Positions 15,807 through 23,425 of a stretch of 34,267 nt of DNA are shown here, one piece after another. Below the pieces are notes generated by a model, which was given only the letters and a program-made list of their open reading frames with translations, was not told the DNA's origin and did not search any database. Each line of letters begins with the position of its first letter. The stretch's first letter is position 1. The DNA lies in contig JAPLCU010000027.1 in NCBI GenBank assembly GCA_026392045.1, positions 1-34,267 on the forward strand. Direction: 5' to 3'. The position numbers and the translations under genes were made by a program. This DNA comes from Armatimonadota bacterium. GTDB taxonomy: Bacteria > Armatimonadota > UBA5829.

Positions 15807-17834
15807 ATGGTTCACACGATATCGACAAAACAACTTGCCGCCATACTTGCGCATTTTGCAGGCGAAATAAGAGAAATCGACAGTGATTTCGTCGCCCAGA
15901 CGGCCGCTTATGGCTTGTTTCTCTCGCGACTTCAGAACAACGATTTGAAGTATTGCGATATGATCAACAATGCATCGGATAATGAGCTTGTCACGCGAAC
16001 TAAGCAAATGCTCAGTGAGATTGAGCTTGATAAGGTTTTCGAGCAATACTTGGCGCAGGGCAAGAACCCGGCGATTTATTTCTATGAGGAATTCTTGAGG
16101 GCGTATGATGCCAAGGCAGCGAAGGGCCGTGGAGTGCATTACAGCCCGCCGGCAGTTGTCGATTATATGCTCAGAGGCATTGGGGCTATTCTTCAGGAGC
16201 AATTCGGAGAGACGGCTAAGAATGCTGTTTTGCTGGACCCTTGCTGCGGGATCGGGACTTTTCTGCAGCGCCGGGATGCCGCCGCCCTACCCTATCGCCG
16301 AGCCATTGGGATGGAGATTTCCGCTCCTGCCGCTGCATTGGCGGCAAAGCTTTGCAATTGCGATATATTCAACTCCGATAGCCTGCAAGAAACAGACTTA
16401 CAACTGAATGGCGCACCGTTGGTCGTGCTTGGGAATCCGCCATACTCCGGCCACTCGGCAAACGCGGGCGCGATAGCCGATCTGATGGCGGATTACAAGG
16501 TTGGCCTCGATGAACGCAACCCGAAGTGGCTGCAGGATGATTATGTGAAGTTCATCAGAATGGCGCAGCATAGAGTCGAGCAAGCTGGCTGCGGGATCGT
16601 GGCATTCATCACAAACCACAGCTATCTGTTCAATCCAACATTCAGAGCCATGCGCTCCAGTCTGATGAATAGCTTTGATCAAGTTTATGCCTTAAACCTA
16701 TACGGAAACAGCAAGACGCATCAGGAATCCGAGTGTCTGGATGAGAACATATTTCCTATCCAAATGGGGGTCGCCATAGCGTTTTTTGTAAAGACATCAA
16801 ATTCGTCAGAATGCAAAGTTATGCATTCCGGAATCAGGGGGACGCGTGAAGAAAAGCTCAGCAAACTGGCAGAATTGGGCTTCCACAGCACACCATGGGA
16901 GGAAGTGAACCCAGCCAAGCCTTTCAGCGTGTTCATACCATCGAACGCAGATCTGCAGCGTGAATTCTATGGGTTCGCATCGCTGTTCGATATTTTTCAC
17001 GAGCACAGCGTTGGGTTTGTGACCTCTCGCGATTCGTTTGCTGTGGACAGAGATCGAGGCGCGCTAACCGAGCGCATCGCAGCGCTTAGAAACCCCAATT
17101 TTAGCGCAGATGAGATCAGGGCGCGGTATCGAGTCTCTGATCTGGATATAGAAAAGGCCCGTAAAGCGCTGCTTGCAGACCCGATTTGGGAAGAGAAAAT
17201 CATCGAAGTTCTTTACAGGCCTTTCGACACGCGCTGGGCGTATTATTCGGGGTTGGTGATGGAACGGCCGCGCCTGCCGTTTATGAAGAATCTTATGCAT
17301 GAGAACCTCGCGCTGGCGATCGGGCGCGCCGGACAGGTGACGGGATCAGATACCTGGGACGTTGCTTTCATTACAGATAAGCCGACAGACCTTAATTTAT
17401 TTCGCCGTGGAGGGGCTATGCTCTTTCCGTTGCACAGCCTTGCTAGAGTTAACACAGAATTCTTATACTATATATACGCCATTCTATTCAGCAACATCTA
17501 CAGAAATCGATACGCTGATTTCCTGAAAATGGATTATCCGCGCGTTCCATTGATACCTGATAATCCGCTATTCCGATCACTCTCTGAACTCGGTGAAGAA
17601 CTGGCGAATGTTCATCTGATGCGCTCCAATCTTTCCACCACGGCAATGATTGATGATATTTCACTGCGCATAGGCGGTTGGGAAATCCCCGGCAAGTATC
17701 TCAAAGACCGCAGAGGAGAAGAACTTATCGCAGAAGAATACAATCATCTTAATCGCATTCGAGAGGCGGCGGCAAGGACTATTGAGCTGCAGGATAGAAT
17801 AGATGCGTTAATATCCACGAATGTGCCCTGGTGA
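15807..17834 (+). CDS. Orphan adenine-specific DNA methyltransferase, type ISP-like
   Basis: An N6-adenine DNA methylase of 675 residues. After a helical N-terminal region (with ..GRGVHYSPPAVVDYMLRG..), motif I is DPCCGIGTFL (residues 144-153) for S-adenosylmethionine and motif IV is NPPYSG (from residue 210) for catalysis. The second half, with VTSRDSFAVDRDRGALTERI, IIEVLYRPFDTRWAYYSGL and ..ENLALAIGRAGQVTG.., resembles the target-recognition region of type ISP enzymes such as LlaBIII. In those, an N-terminal nuclease and helicase are fused; both are absent here, and no restriction gene adjoins. It could be an orphan regulator of gene expression, or the remaining part of a restriction or phage-defence system. 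Divergent from rubrerythrin; leaderless start likely. Confidence 0.82.
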   Translation: MVHTISTKQLAAILAHFAGEIREIDSDFVAQTAAYGLFLSRLQNNDLKYCDMINNASDNELVTRTKQMLSEIELDKVFEQYLAQGKNPAIYFYEEFLRAYDAKAAKGRGVHYSPPAVVDYMLRGIGAILQEQFGETAKNAVLLDPCCGIGTFLQRRDAAALPYRRAIGMEISAPAAALAAKLCNCDIFNSDSLQETDLQLNGAPLVVLGNPPYSGHSANAGAIADLMADYKVGLDERNPKWLQDDYVKFIRMAQHRVEQAGCGIVAFITNHSYLFNPTFRAMRSSLMNSFDQVYALNLYGNSKTHQESECLDENIFPIQMGVAIAFFVKTSNSSECKVMHSGIRGTREEKLSKLAELGFHSTPWEEVNPAKPFSVFIPSNADLQREFYGFASLFDIFHEHSVGFVTSRDSFAVDRDRGALTERIAALRNPNFSADEIRARYRVSDLDIEKARKALLADPIWEEKIIEVLYRPFDTRWAYYSGLVMERPRLPFMKNLMHENLALAIGRAGQVTGSDTWDVAFITDKPTDLNLFRRGGAMLFPLHSLARVNTEFLYYIYAILFSNIYRNRYADFLKMDYPRVPLIPDNPLFRSLSELGEELANVHLMRSNLSTTAMIDDISLRIGGWEIPGKYLKDRRGEELIAEEYNHLNRIREAAARTIELQDRIDALISTNVPW

Positions 17835-17864
17835 TTTGCTGGCTAGCGCCTTGCGGGCGGATCA

Positions 17865-17900
17865 TCCCGATTTAATCGGGACGCCCGAACAAAGTCTGGC
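17865..17900. repeat. Palindrome TCCCGATTTAATCGGGA with GCCCGAACAAAG tail
   Basis: The palindrome (17865-17881) is the third copy of the CCCGAT family. It runs into CGCCCGAACAAAGTCTGGC, a tail also found at 29561-29579 (CGCCCGAACAAAGACTAGC). Two repeat families are therefore joined here, between the methyltransferase stop and the glycoside hydrolase. Confidence 0.65.
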
Positions 17901-17906
17901 TTTTAG

Positions 17907-17915
17907 TGGTATACT
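17907..17915 (+). promoter_or_regulatory. Candidate extended -10 element
   Basis: TGGTATACT resembles an extended -10 (TGN then TATACT). It would start transcription about 20 bases before the glycoside hydrolase ATG. No ribosome site is seen before that ATG. Confidence 0.35.
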
Positions 17916-17942
17916 CTCACTGCAAATGCGTGCGAGCTTGAG

Positions 17943-20699
17943 ATGATGCGCGAAAAGGGCATTGGCGATGTGGTTGTGCATCCCCGATACGCCCTGGAGG
18001 TTGAATATCTCTCTGAGGAGTGGTTTGAGATCTTCGGATGGTGCTTGCGCGAGGCTAAGGCGCGGGGAATGCGGCTTTGGATTTGCGATGATCTCAATTT
18101 GCCCAGCGGCACCGCAGGGATGCGTGTGCAGAAAATCGATCCCAATTTCCGCAGCAAGCATCTATCGGTGGAAGCTAAGCCGCTTTCTGAGATCGATTTG
18201 GCAGGTTTTCAGCCCGGAAAGGTGGTTATCGCCGCGAATATCGAGGGCGGGCGGGTTACCAAGACCCGGCTGATAGATGATCTTGACGCGCTTAGCTCGC
18301 TCACAGGCAATTGGACGGTTTTCAACTGCACCCTTTGCTATGATGAGTTCTATGTGGACACGCTTTCGGTCGCAGCGGTCGAATGCTTCAAAAACCTCAC
18401 CCACGAAGAGTATTTCAAGCGCTTTGGAGATGATTTTGGCAAAACCATTCGGGCATTTTTTACCGATGAACCGTCTATTTACTGGGTAAGCGCCGGTCAC
18501 GACGACTGGAATCTGCCCTATACCGATGATTTCTTTGAGACTTTCGAGGAGCGCTTCGGCTACTCACCCGCAGAGCGTATTCCGTATCTGTTCTATCCCG
18601 GCAACGCTGCTTTTCGCGCTGATTTTTGGGATCACGCGGGATATCTTTTCAATGAGCGCTACCATGGCGCTCTCGGCAAGTGGTGTCGGGAGCGCGGCGT
18701 CATTTACACGGGCCATAACCATTACGAAGAGCCGCTCAGGTATCAGGTGAGATTTCAAGGCAATATGTTCGATGCCATGCGCTCGATGGATATCCCCGGC
18801 ATCGATCACCTCGGCAAAACCACGCTCGGCAATTATTATATATCAATCATCGGTCATAAGATTTGCTCCTCGGTCGCTCATTTTTCCGGCAAAGCGAGGG
18901 TTATGAGCGAGAGTTTCGGGGCTATGGATTGGGACACCACATTCGCAAATTTGAAGCGCGTTGCCGATTGGCAGTTTGCGCTGGGCATAAACTTGCTGGC
19001 GCCGCATGCGTTGTATCATACGATTTCGGGTCCCGCCAAGCGTGAATGTCCGCCGAGTTTCTTCTATCAATCGCCGCATTGGGATGACTTCGGCCACTTC
19101 GCCGAGTATATCAACCGAATGGAAGACATGCTCACCGGCGGCAGGCACATTTGCAAGACAGCCGTGATGTATCCGCAGAGCGGGCTGTGGGCAAGTTATC
19201 AAACCGATAGAAATACATCAGATTTTGAACACACTGACAATTTCCTGAATTCGCTTTGCCTGGAATTGGTGAAGCATCAGGTAGATTTCGATATATTGAA
19301 TTTCAACGCCTTGAGTGAAGCGGAGCTGGCGGATGGCAAGCTCAAGATCGCAGATGAGGAATATAGCGTGCTGATCGTGCCTTCAACGCCGTATATGCGC
19401 CCGAACGAGGTGCGCAGGCTTACGGAGATCGTCAAAGCGGGGGTCTATACGGCGCTCTGCCATAAGTCGATGGAACCCGGTCCGCAGAATATGCCAGACA
19501 GCCTCAAAGGCGCGAACTTTGTGCGAGGTGATGAGCTTGTGAACTTCATTGAGATTCTGCGCAAGAACCTTAATGATGACATAATAATTGATGGCGGCGG
19601 CACGGGTGATATTATGATTTACAGGCGCGAAAAAGACGGCCGCAAGATCACTTTTCTGCTGAACCGCTCCGAGAAGCACCGCAAGGTGATGGCGATGATT
19701 AAGGACTACCCTGACCCTGCCATTTTTGACCACGAAACCGGTTCCTATACTCGCTTGGAGGGGCGCAAGATTGGGGCGCGAATGCAAGCCGAGCTGCGCT
19801 TCCAGCCGGGGCAATCGTATTTTATTGTGAGCAATGCGCCGGACGCCGCTCCATTGGTTAGCTTGCCCTCTGACGCAGTCGCAATCCCAATCAAGAACCT
19901 GACCGCGAGCGTGCCGTTTAATGTGGCATCTATTTACAATTTCAGTTATTCAAAAGACAGCATCGCGCCCATAGACGTGGATATCCGCGCGAATCCGCGC
20001 TTTATTCCAGTAAGTTGGGATAAAAACCCGCCGCGCTTCGAGGAATATGCGGGGGTTTATGAGGCGGAGATTGAGATCAATTTGCCCGGCGAGGGTATCA
20101 AGCTCGTTCTGGACAAAGATTATGCCAACTGCGAGGTCAACGTGAATGACACCCGCGTCCAGCTTCACCCAATAAGCGATGAGGACAAACTGCCGACATC
20201 GTCGGGCTATTTGACGGACTTTCAGGAGCTTTGGGCAAACGTCGAAGCGCTGCTCAAGATGGGCAAAAACACATTCAGGGTGGTGTCGCCAACCAAGCTC
20301 AGCGAACCTCTGAGGCTGGTCGGCGATTTTCGTGTACATGTCGCAGGCAGATTGTTGGCGCTGGTTCCGCCTGGCAAAATCGACCCACTGCAGTTGGATA
20401 AAGACTACCCGTTCTACTCTGGCACAGTCACCTATCGCGCCGAATTCGATCTGCCAAGCGCATATTCGCCGCAGGAGCTGGTTTTGCACAACGTGAATGA
20501 TACGGCAGAGTTCTGGGTGAATGGCCAACTCGCAGGCAGGCGGCTTTGGGCTCCCTATGTGCTGGATATTGCTCCGTTCACGCACATTGGAGCAAACACG
20601 CTGGAGATTAAGGTCAGGAATAACATGGCGAATCTGATATTGGGATCAGCAAATCCGCTTGGGCTGGGTAAAGCGCCAAGTTTGGCGGGTTATGAATGA
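17943..20699 (+). CDS. Large glycoside hydrolase, α-L-rhamnosidase (GH106)-like, N-terminus short
   Basis: A 918-residue, probably cytoplasmic, sugar-cleaving enzyme. The TIM-barrel region begins abruptly: MMREKGIGDVVVHPRYALEV, ..EYLSEEWFEIFGWCLREAKA.., RLWICDDLNLPSGTAG; then FFTDEPSI (Asp175-Glu176, candidate catalytic acid) and GVIYTGHNHYEEP. A β/α amidotransferase-like domain follows (HQVDFDILNF, then YSVLIVPSTPYMRPNEV). The C-terminal third is β-sandwich: VTYRAEFDLP, LHNVNDTAEFWVNGQLAGRR and APYVLDIAPFTHIGANTLEI, a GH2-type sugar-binding fold. Relatives normally begin 30-60 residues earlier with a W-x-W/N strand. An in-frame TAG at 17904 blocks extension, so the first barrel strand is missing. 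No signal peptide. Substrate unproven. Confidence 0.75.
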   Translation: MMREKGIGDVVVHPRYALEVEYLSEEWFEIFGWCLREAKARGMRLWICDDLNLPSGTAGMRVQKIDPNFRSKHLSVEAKPLSEIDLAGFQPGKVVIAANIEGGRVTKTRLIDDLDALSSLTGNWTVFNCTLCYDEFYVDTLSVAAVECFKNLTHEEYFKRFGDDFGKTIRAFFTDEPSIYWVSAGHDDWNLPYTDDFFETFEERFGYSPAERIPYLFYPGNAAFRADFWDHAGYLFNERYHGALGKWCRERGVIYTGHNHYEEPLRYQVRFQGNMFDAMRSMDIPGIDHLGKTTLGNYYISIIGHKICSSVAHFSGKARVMSESFGAMDWDTTFANLKRVADWQFALGINLLAPHALYHTISGPAKRECPPSFFYQSPHWDDFGHFAEYINRMEDMLTGGRHICKTAVMYPQSGLWASYQTDRNTSDFEHTDNFLNSLCLELVKHQVDFDILNFNALSEAELADGKLKIADEEYSVLIVPSTPYMRPNEVRRLTEIVKAGVYTALCHKSMEPGPQNMPDSLKGANFVRGDELVNFIEILRKNLNDDIIIDGGGTGDIMIYRREKDGRKITFLLNRSEKHRKVMAMIKDYPDPAIFDHETGSYTRLEGRKIGARMQAELRFQPGQSYFIVSNAPDAAPLVSLPSDAVAIPIKNLTASVPFNVASIYNFSYSKDSIAPIDVDIRANPRFIPVSWDKNPPRFEEYAGVYEAEIEINLPGEGIKLVLDKDYANCEVNVNDTRVQLHPISDEDKLPTSSGYLTDFQELWANVEALLKMGKNTFRVVSPTKLSEPLRLVGDFRVHVAGRLLALVPPGKIDPLQLDKDYPFYSGTVTYRAEFDLPSAYSPQELVLHNVNDTAEFWVNGQLAGRRLWAPYVLDIAPFTHIGANTLEIKVRNNMANLILGSANPLGLGKAPSLAGYE

Positions 20700-20707
20700 G
20701 AATGTTG

Positions 20708-20775
20708 TATCGGGAAACCCCTTTCCCGATACCGACACATGCGCGAGGAGGATTTCGGGAAAAGGGTTTCCGAAA
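20708..20775. repeat. Two TTTCGGGAAA-family palindromes side by side
   Basis: Copy 20708-20731 is TATCGGGAAA, CCCC, TTTCCCGATA, with matched changes in both arms, which keeps the stem paired. Copy 20753-20775 is TTTCGGGAAA, AGGG, TTTCCGAAA, with one arm base lost. Compensatory change suggests the stem itself is maintained. Confidence 0.75.
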
Positions 20776-20788
20776 TAACTGTAATATA

Positions 20789-20817
20789 TTGACATTAACA
20801 AAAACCCGAGGTACACT
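20789..20817 (+). promoter_or_regulatory. Promoter of the FGE-like gene
   Basis: TTGACA (20789-20794), 17-base spacer, TACACT (20812-20817): a near-consensus σ70-type promoter about 76 bases before the gene. Confidence 0.65.
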
Positions 20818-20895
20818 CAACTAAGTAATCTGAGAAATCAGCAACAAACGGGATTCCTAAATCTTATATGGGTTATCTCGGATTAAGGAGATATG

Positions 20896-21864
20896 ATGAA
20901 AAGAACAATTGTCATAACAACGGTGGCCGCCCTTGCGCTTATCGGCTTGTTGGGCTTTGCGGTCCCCATTGTCATGAACTCGCTTAAGAAGGACGGAGAG
21001 GCGGTAGTCGCGGCGAAGTTGCCCTCGAATCCGATTCCGGAGAAGGATATGATCAGCATCCCCGCCGGAACTTTTCTTATGGGGAACTCAGGCATTGGCG
21101 ATGATGCTACTGATTCCAACCTTTCCGCGGAACTCCCGCAGCATTCCGTCTATCTCTCCGCCTACTCGATAGGCAAGTATGAGGTGACGCGCGGGCAATA
21201 CCGGAAGTTCATGGAAGCAGGCGGGTATTCCACCAAGGCATACTGGTCGGACGAAGGCTGGCAATGGAAAGAGACGGAGAAACGCGTGGAGCCTAGCGAC
21301 TGGGCACCCGAGGATTGGGGATCTGGTCAGCCGTTCACTCAGACCGATAACCACCCTGTAGTAGGTGTGACCTACTATGAGGCTGAAGCATTCTGCAATT
21401 GGGCTGGAGGTCATCTGCCCACAGAGGCTCAGTGGGAGAAAGCAGCCAGGTGGGATGCAGCCACGAGTCACCCGAACGTCTATCCTTGGGGTGATGTTTG
21501 GGACGCCGAAAAATGCAACAACCTGGATGACCACAACTCCGCCGGCGGGGGCTACGGGGCGGGCCAGGCTGCACCCGTGGGCAGTTATCCGTCTGATGCA
21601 AGTCCTTCCGGCTGCCAGGACATGGCTGGCAATGTGGAGGAGTGGTGCAAGGACTGGTATCAGAACACTTATTATTCTCAAAGCCCTACAAGCGACCCAC
21701 AGGGGCCTGCGACCGGGGGCTATCGTGTCCTGCGGGGCGGTAGTTGGGGCTCCACCATCTCCACCTTCTACCTCAACATCTTCTACGACCTCCGATGCGC
21801 TTACCGCTCCTGCGACACCCCGAACTACTATGACGTCGACTTCGGGTTCCGCCTAGCCCGCTAG
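20896..21864 (+). CDS. Membrane-anchored FGE-sulfatase-domain protein with DGR-like variable tail
   Basis: A protein of 322 residues with the C-type-lectin-like fold of formylglycine-generating enzymes. AAGGAG lies five bases before the ATG at 20896 (two from that at 20893). Residues 4-27 form a hydrophobic anchor or uncleaved signal, so the domain faces outward. FGE motifs: MISIPAGTFLMGN, IGKYEVTRGQYRKFMEAGGY, HPVVGVTYYEAEAFCNWAGG, LPTEAQWEKAARW, YPWGD, GCQDMAGNVEEWCKDWY, YRVLRGGSW and a final GFRLAR. The segment between GGSW and GFR has almost only NNC codons, the mark of a diversity-generating retroelement target (see separate entry). It is thus more likely a variable ligand-binding protein than an enzyme. 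It has its own promoter and a downstream hairpin; no reverse transcriptase is in the window. Confidence 0.88.
   Translation: MKRTIVITTVAALALIGLLGFAVPIVMNSLKKDGEAVVAAKLPSNPIPEKDMISIPAGTFLMGNSGIGDDATDSNLSAELPQHSVYLSAYSIGKYEVTRGQYRKFMEAGGYSTKAYWSDEGWQWKETEKRVEPSDWAPEDWGSGQPFTQTDNHPVVGVTYYEAEAFCNWAGGHLPTEAQWEKAARWDAATSHPNVYPWGDVWDAEKCNNLDDHNSAGGGYGAGQAAPVGSYPSDASPSGCQDMAGNVEEWCKDWYQNTYYSQSPTSDPQGPATGGYRVLRGGSWGSTISTFYLNIFYDLRCAYRSCDTPNYYDVDFGFRLAR
21748..21852 (+). other. Candidate DGR variable region (VR)
   Basis: In the 32 codons 21748-21843, 28 end in C (exceptions CGA, GCT, CCG, TAT), while first and second positions carry all four bases. Codons just upstream, such as CGG GGC GGT AGT TGG, do not show this. 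In known DGRs, AAC codons of a template are rewritten at adenines, giving NNC codons. The invariant residues (LRCA-R and GFR) sit where typical VRs keep them, so the template would plausibly read as N-rich with LRCANR and GFR. Confidence 0.75.
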
Positions 21865-21906
21865 TCTTGCCCTTTTCTCTTTTACTCTCTTACCCTTTAC
21901 GGGGGT

Positions 21907-21937
21907 CCAGGGGCTTTCGCCCCTGGGCGATTTTTTT
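21907..21937 (+). terminator. Hairpin with T-run after the FGE-like gene
   Basis: CCAGGGGC / TTTC / GCCCCTGG (21907-21926), then GCGA and seven T. It is a textbook rho-independent terminator, but it also sits where DGR variable regions carry a stem-loop needed for retargeting. A pyrimidine-rich run (CCCTTTTCTCTTTTACTCTC) lies between stop and stem. Confidence 0.75.
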
Positions 21938-21954
21938 ATGCTTTTTATGCTTTA

Positions 21955-21984
21955 TGCTTCGGGACTGTTTTTCGTCCCGAAGTA
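21955..21984. repeat. TGCTTCG hairpin repeat, copy 2
   Basis: TGCTTCGGGAC / TGTTTTTC / GTCCCGAAGTA, sister of 3851-3882. An AATTCATAACTCATAATTCA low-complexity run follows at about 22020-22045, as also near 2382-2402 and, inverted, 30754-30775. Confidence 0.55.
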
Positions 21985-22048
21985 TATCAAAGGCTTGGTT
22001 AACACGGCATCCCTTCCCCAATTCATAACTCATAATTCATAACTCGCG

Positions 22049-22492
22049 CTAAGGTGCGATTGGCGCTTCTACACTCACCGGCTCTGAGGACGCAGTGTTG
22101 CCGACGGTGTCTGTGGCTTCCACTACGGCAGTGTAAGTAATAGGCTCAGTCTCTGTGGATGCGGCCTCAAAAGAGCCTTCGAATTTACCTTCAGAATTTG
22201 CTGTAAGTATAATCTCAGTGGGTTGTGATTCGCCGGATCTGAATATTCTGGCGATAACTTCTTTAATGGATGAGCCGGATACGATATCTGCAACAATACC
22301 GATCATCGCTTTGCTTGCGTTCCATTGCTTCTGCACATCAGCCGCAACTTTGACGACCTTGATCAGACTAGACACTCCTGCCGCGCCTCCACAGCCCGAT
22401 AGCAGCGTCACAACCGATAGCATAACAAGCGCTAGCGCTGTAGTTCTAAGCTTTCTTAAACCAGCCAACTTAAACCCGCCTTTCTCTTCCAT
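22049..22492 (-). CDS. Small lipoprotein with Ig-like C-terminal strand
   Basis: A 147-residue precursor. The N-terminus is basic (LRKLRTT), followed by a hydrophobic run and lipobox LLSGC, with lipidated Cys34. Residues 40-90 are helical (SSLIKVVKVAADVQKQWNAS). Residues 90-147 form strands ending YTAVVEATDTVGNTASSEPV, as in bacterial Ig-like/cadherin-like domains. The ATG at 22492 has no clear ribosome site. No family assigned. It converges with the FGE-like gene, which is also surface-directed, but a link is only positional. Confidence 0.65.
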   Translation of the reverse strand: MEEKGGFKLAGLRKLRTTALALVMLSVVTLLSGCGGAAGVSSLIKVVKVAADVQKQWNASKAMIGIVADIVSGSSIKEVIARIFRSGESQPTEIILTANSEGKFEGSFEAASTETEPITYTAVVEATDTVGNTASSEPVSVEAPIAP

Positions 22493-22643
22493 TCATGTTA
22501 TCACACTTGGTGGTGGAGCGAAACACAAGAATAGAAAGGTAAGAGCTCACACTTGATGATTACAATGTGAGCATGCTGAGCAATCCTGAGCAGCGTCAAA
22601 GGACGAAGCACGCGGCTGGGAAATTACATTTGATTAAACTTAT

Positions 22644-22714
22644 CCGCACCCTTCGTCCTTCGAGAGCCTCAGGATGGCTCAGGATGCTAGTTTGCATGAA
22701 CATTCTCACGAAGA
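22644..22714 (+). repeat. Dispersed CTTCGTCCTTCGAGA element, copy 1
   Basis: CCGCACCCTTCGTCCTTCGA, then GAGCCTCAGGATGGCTCAGG, ATGCTAGTTTGCATGAA and CATTCTCACGAAGA. It matches 27592-27681 almost base for base, except that the second copy has one extra CTCAGGATGGCTCAGGATG unit. Shorter related pieces lie at 22572-22612 and 23270-23340. The 269-base gap 22493-22761 holds no gene. Confidence 0.8.
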
Positions 22715-22761
22715 GTGAGCTTTTACTAATAATAGAATGGTCGAATCAGAACTCTTACAAC

Positions 22762-23208
22762 TCAGCCGGTTTCTTCATCCGGTGTAAACTTGTTTGGCAT
22801 CACCTCAAGGGCTGGTTCGTCGCCTACCATTTCCTGCGTCACCATACCCAACTCGTGCACATGCTCTTCCACTATTTCATCCATGTTATCCGTGGCGTAG
22901 GTATCGACGGCATCCGAGTAGTGCTCCTCATAGTCGGTCGGCAGCATATCTCGGTCAGCCATGCGCCATGGTTCATCCATATCTTTTTTGCGCCTGGTGC
23001 TCATCAATTCGACATCCGCAGTAACATGGCGCTTTGGGTGCGGAAAAGTAAGCGCTTCGTCTACATCTACCACCTCGCCAATCTCAACATCTTCTTCCAG
23101 CGCATCTATTTCGTCCGGAGCATACAATTTGCGCTCGTCATGCGCGTCTATGATATCATCCAGGTTCTGGATGTTGTCGTTATCCTCTCTAAGTCTATCA
23201 TTTTTCAT
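22762..23208 (-). CDS. Acidic hypothetical protein, 148 residues
   Basis: I do not recognise this protein. It is strongly acidic (many D/E: NDNIQNLDDIIDAHDE, EIDALEEDVEIGEVVDVDEA), with a positively charged break near residue 71 (STRRKKDMDEPWRM) and a histidine/glutamate patch (EIVEEHVHELG). There is no hydrophobic core, signal or membrane helix, so it is probably soluble and partly disordered. GAGGAGAG before the ATG is a fair ribosome site. It is transcribed away from obgE; the intergenic gap (23209-23425) holds CTTCG repeat fragments. Real but unassigned. Confidence 0.6.
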   Translation of the reverse strand: MKNDRLREDNDNIQNLDDIIDAHDERKLYAPDEIDALEEDVEIGEVVDVDEALTFPHPKRHVTADVELMSTRRKKDMDEPWRMADRDMLPTDYEEHYSDAVDTYATDNMDEIVEEHVHELGMVTQEMVGDEPALEVMPNKFTPDEETG

Positions 23209-23411
23209 AGTAAACTCTCCTCTACAATAAGATTACCCGCGCAGCGCCGCATTGAACCGACAATGTCCAATGACGAAGGGCACGGTCAAGTCCAGCCGCA
23301 TGCTTCGACAGAGCTCAGCATGCTGGGTCTGCATACATCGCGAAGCCGTTTTTCATTATGATGCGTTTGCCCTCTTGCAATGCGCCACCCTCACACATCT
23401 TATTCGCATTA

Positions 23412-23420
23412 TGGTAAAAT
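23412..23420 (+). promoter_or_regulatory. Extended -10 directly before obgE (leaderless)
   Basis: TGGTAAAAT is an extended -10 (TGN then TAAAAT). The ATG is only six bases after it and lacks a ribosome site, so the transcript should begin at the start codon. Confidence 0.5.
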
Positions 23421-23425
23421 AGGGT

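Noticed and set aside
20893-23208. Reverse transcriptase or template repeat close to the variable region
   Set aside because: I looked for an RT-like frame with a xxDD motif and an AAC-rich copy of the VR in the neighbouring genes and gaps; none was found, so the DGR call rests on codon pattern alone.
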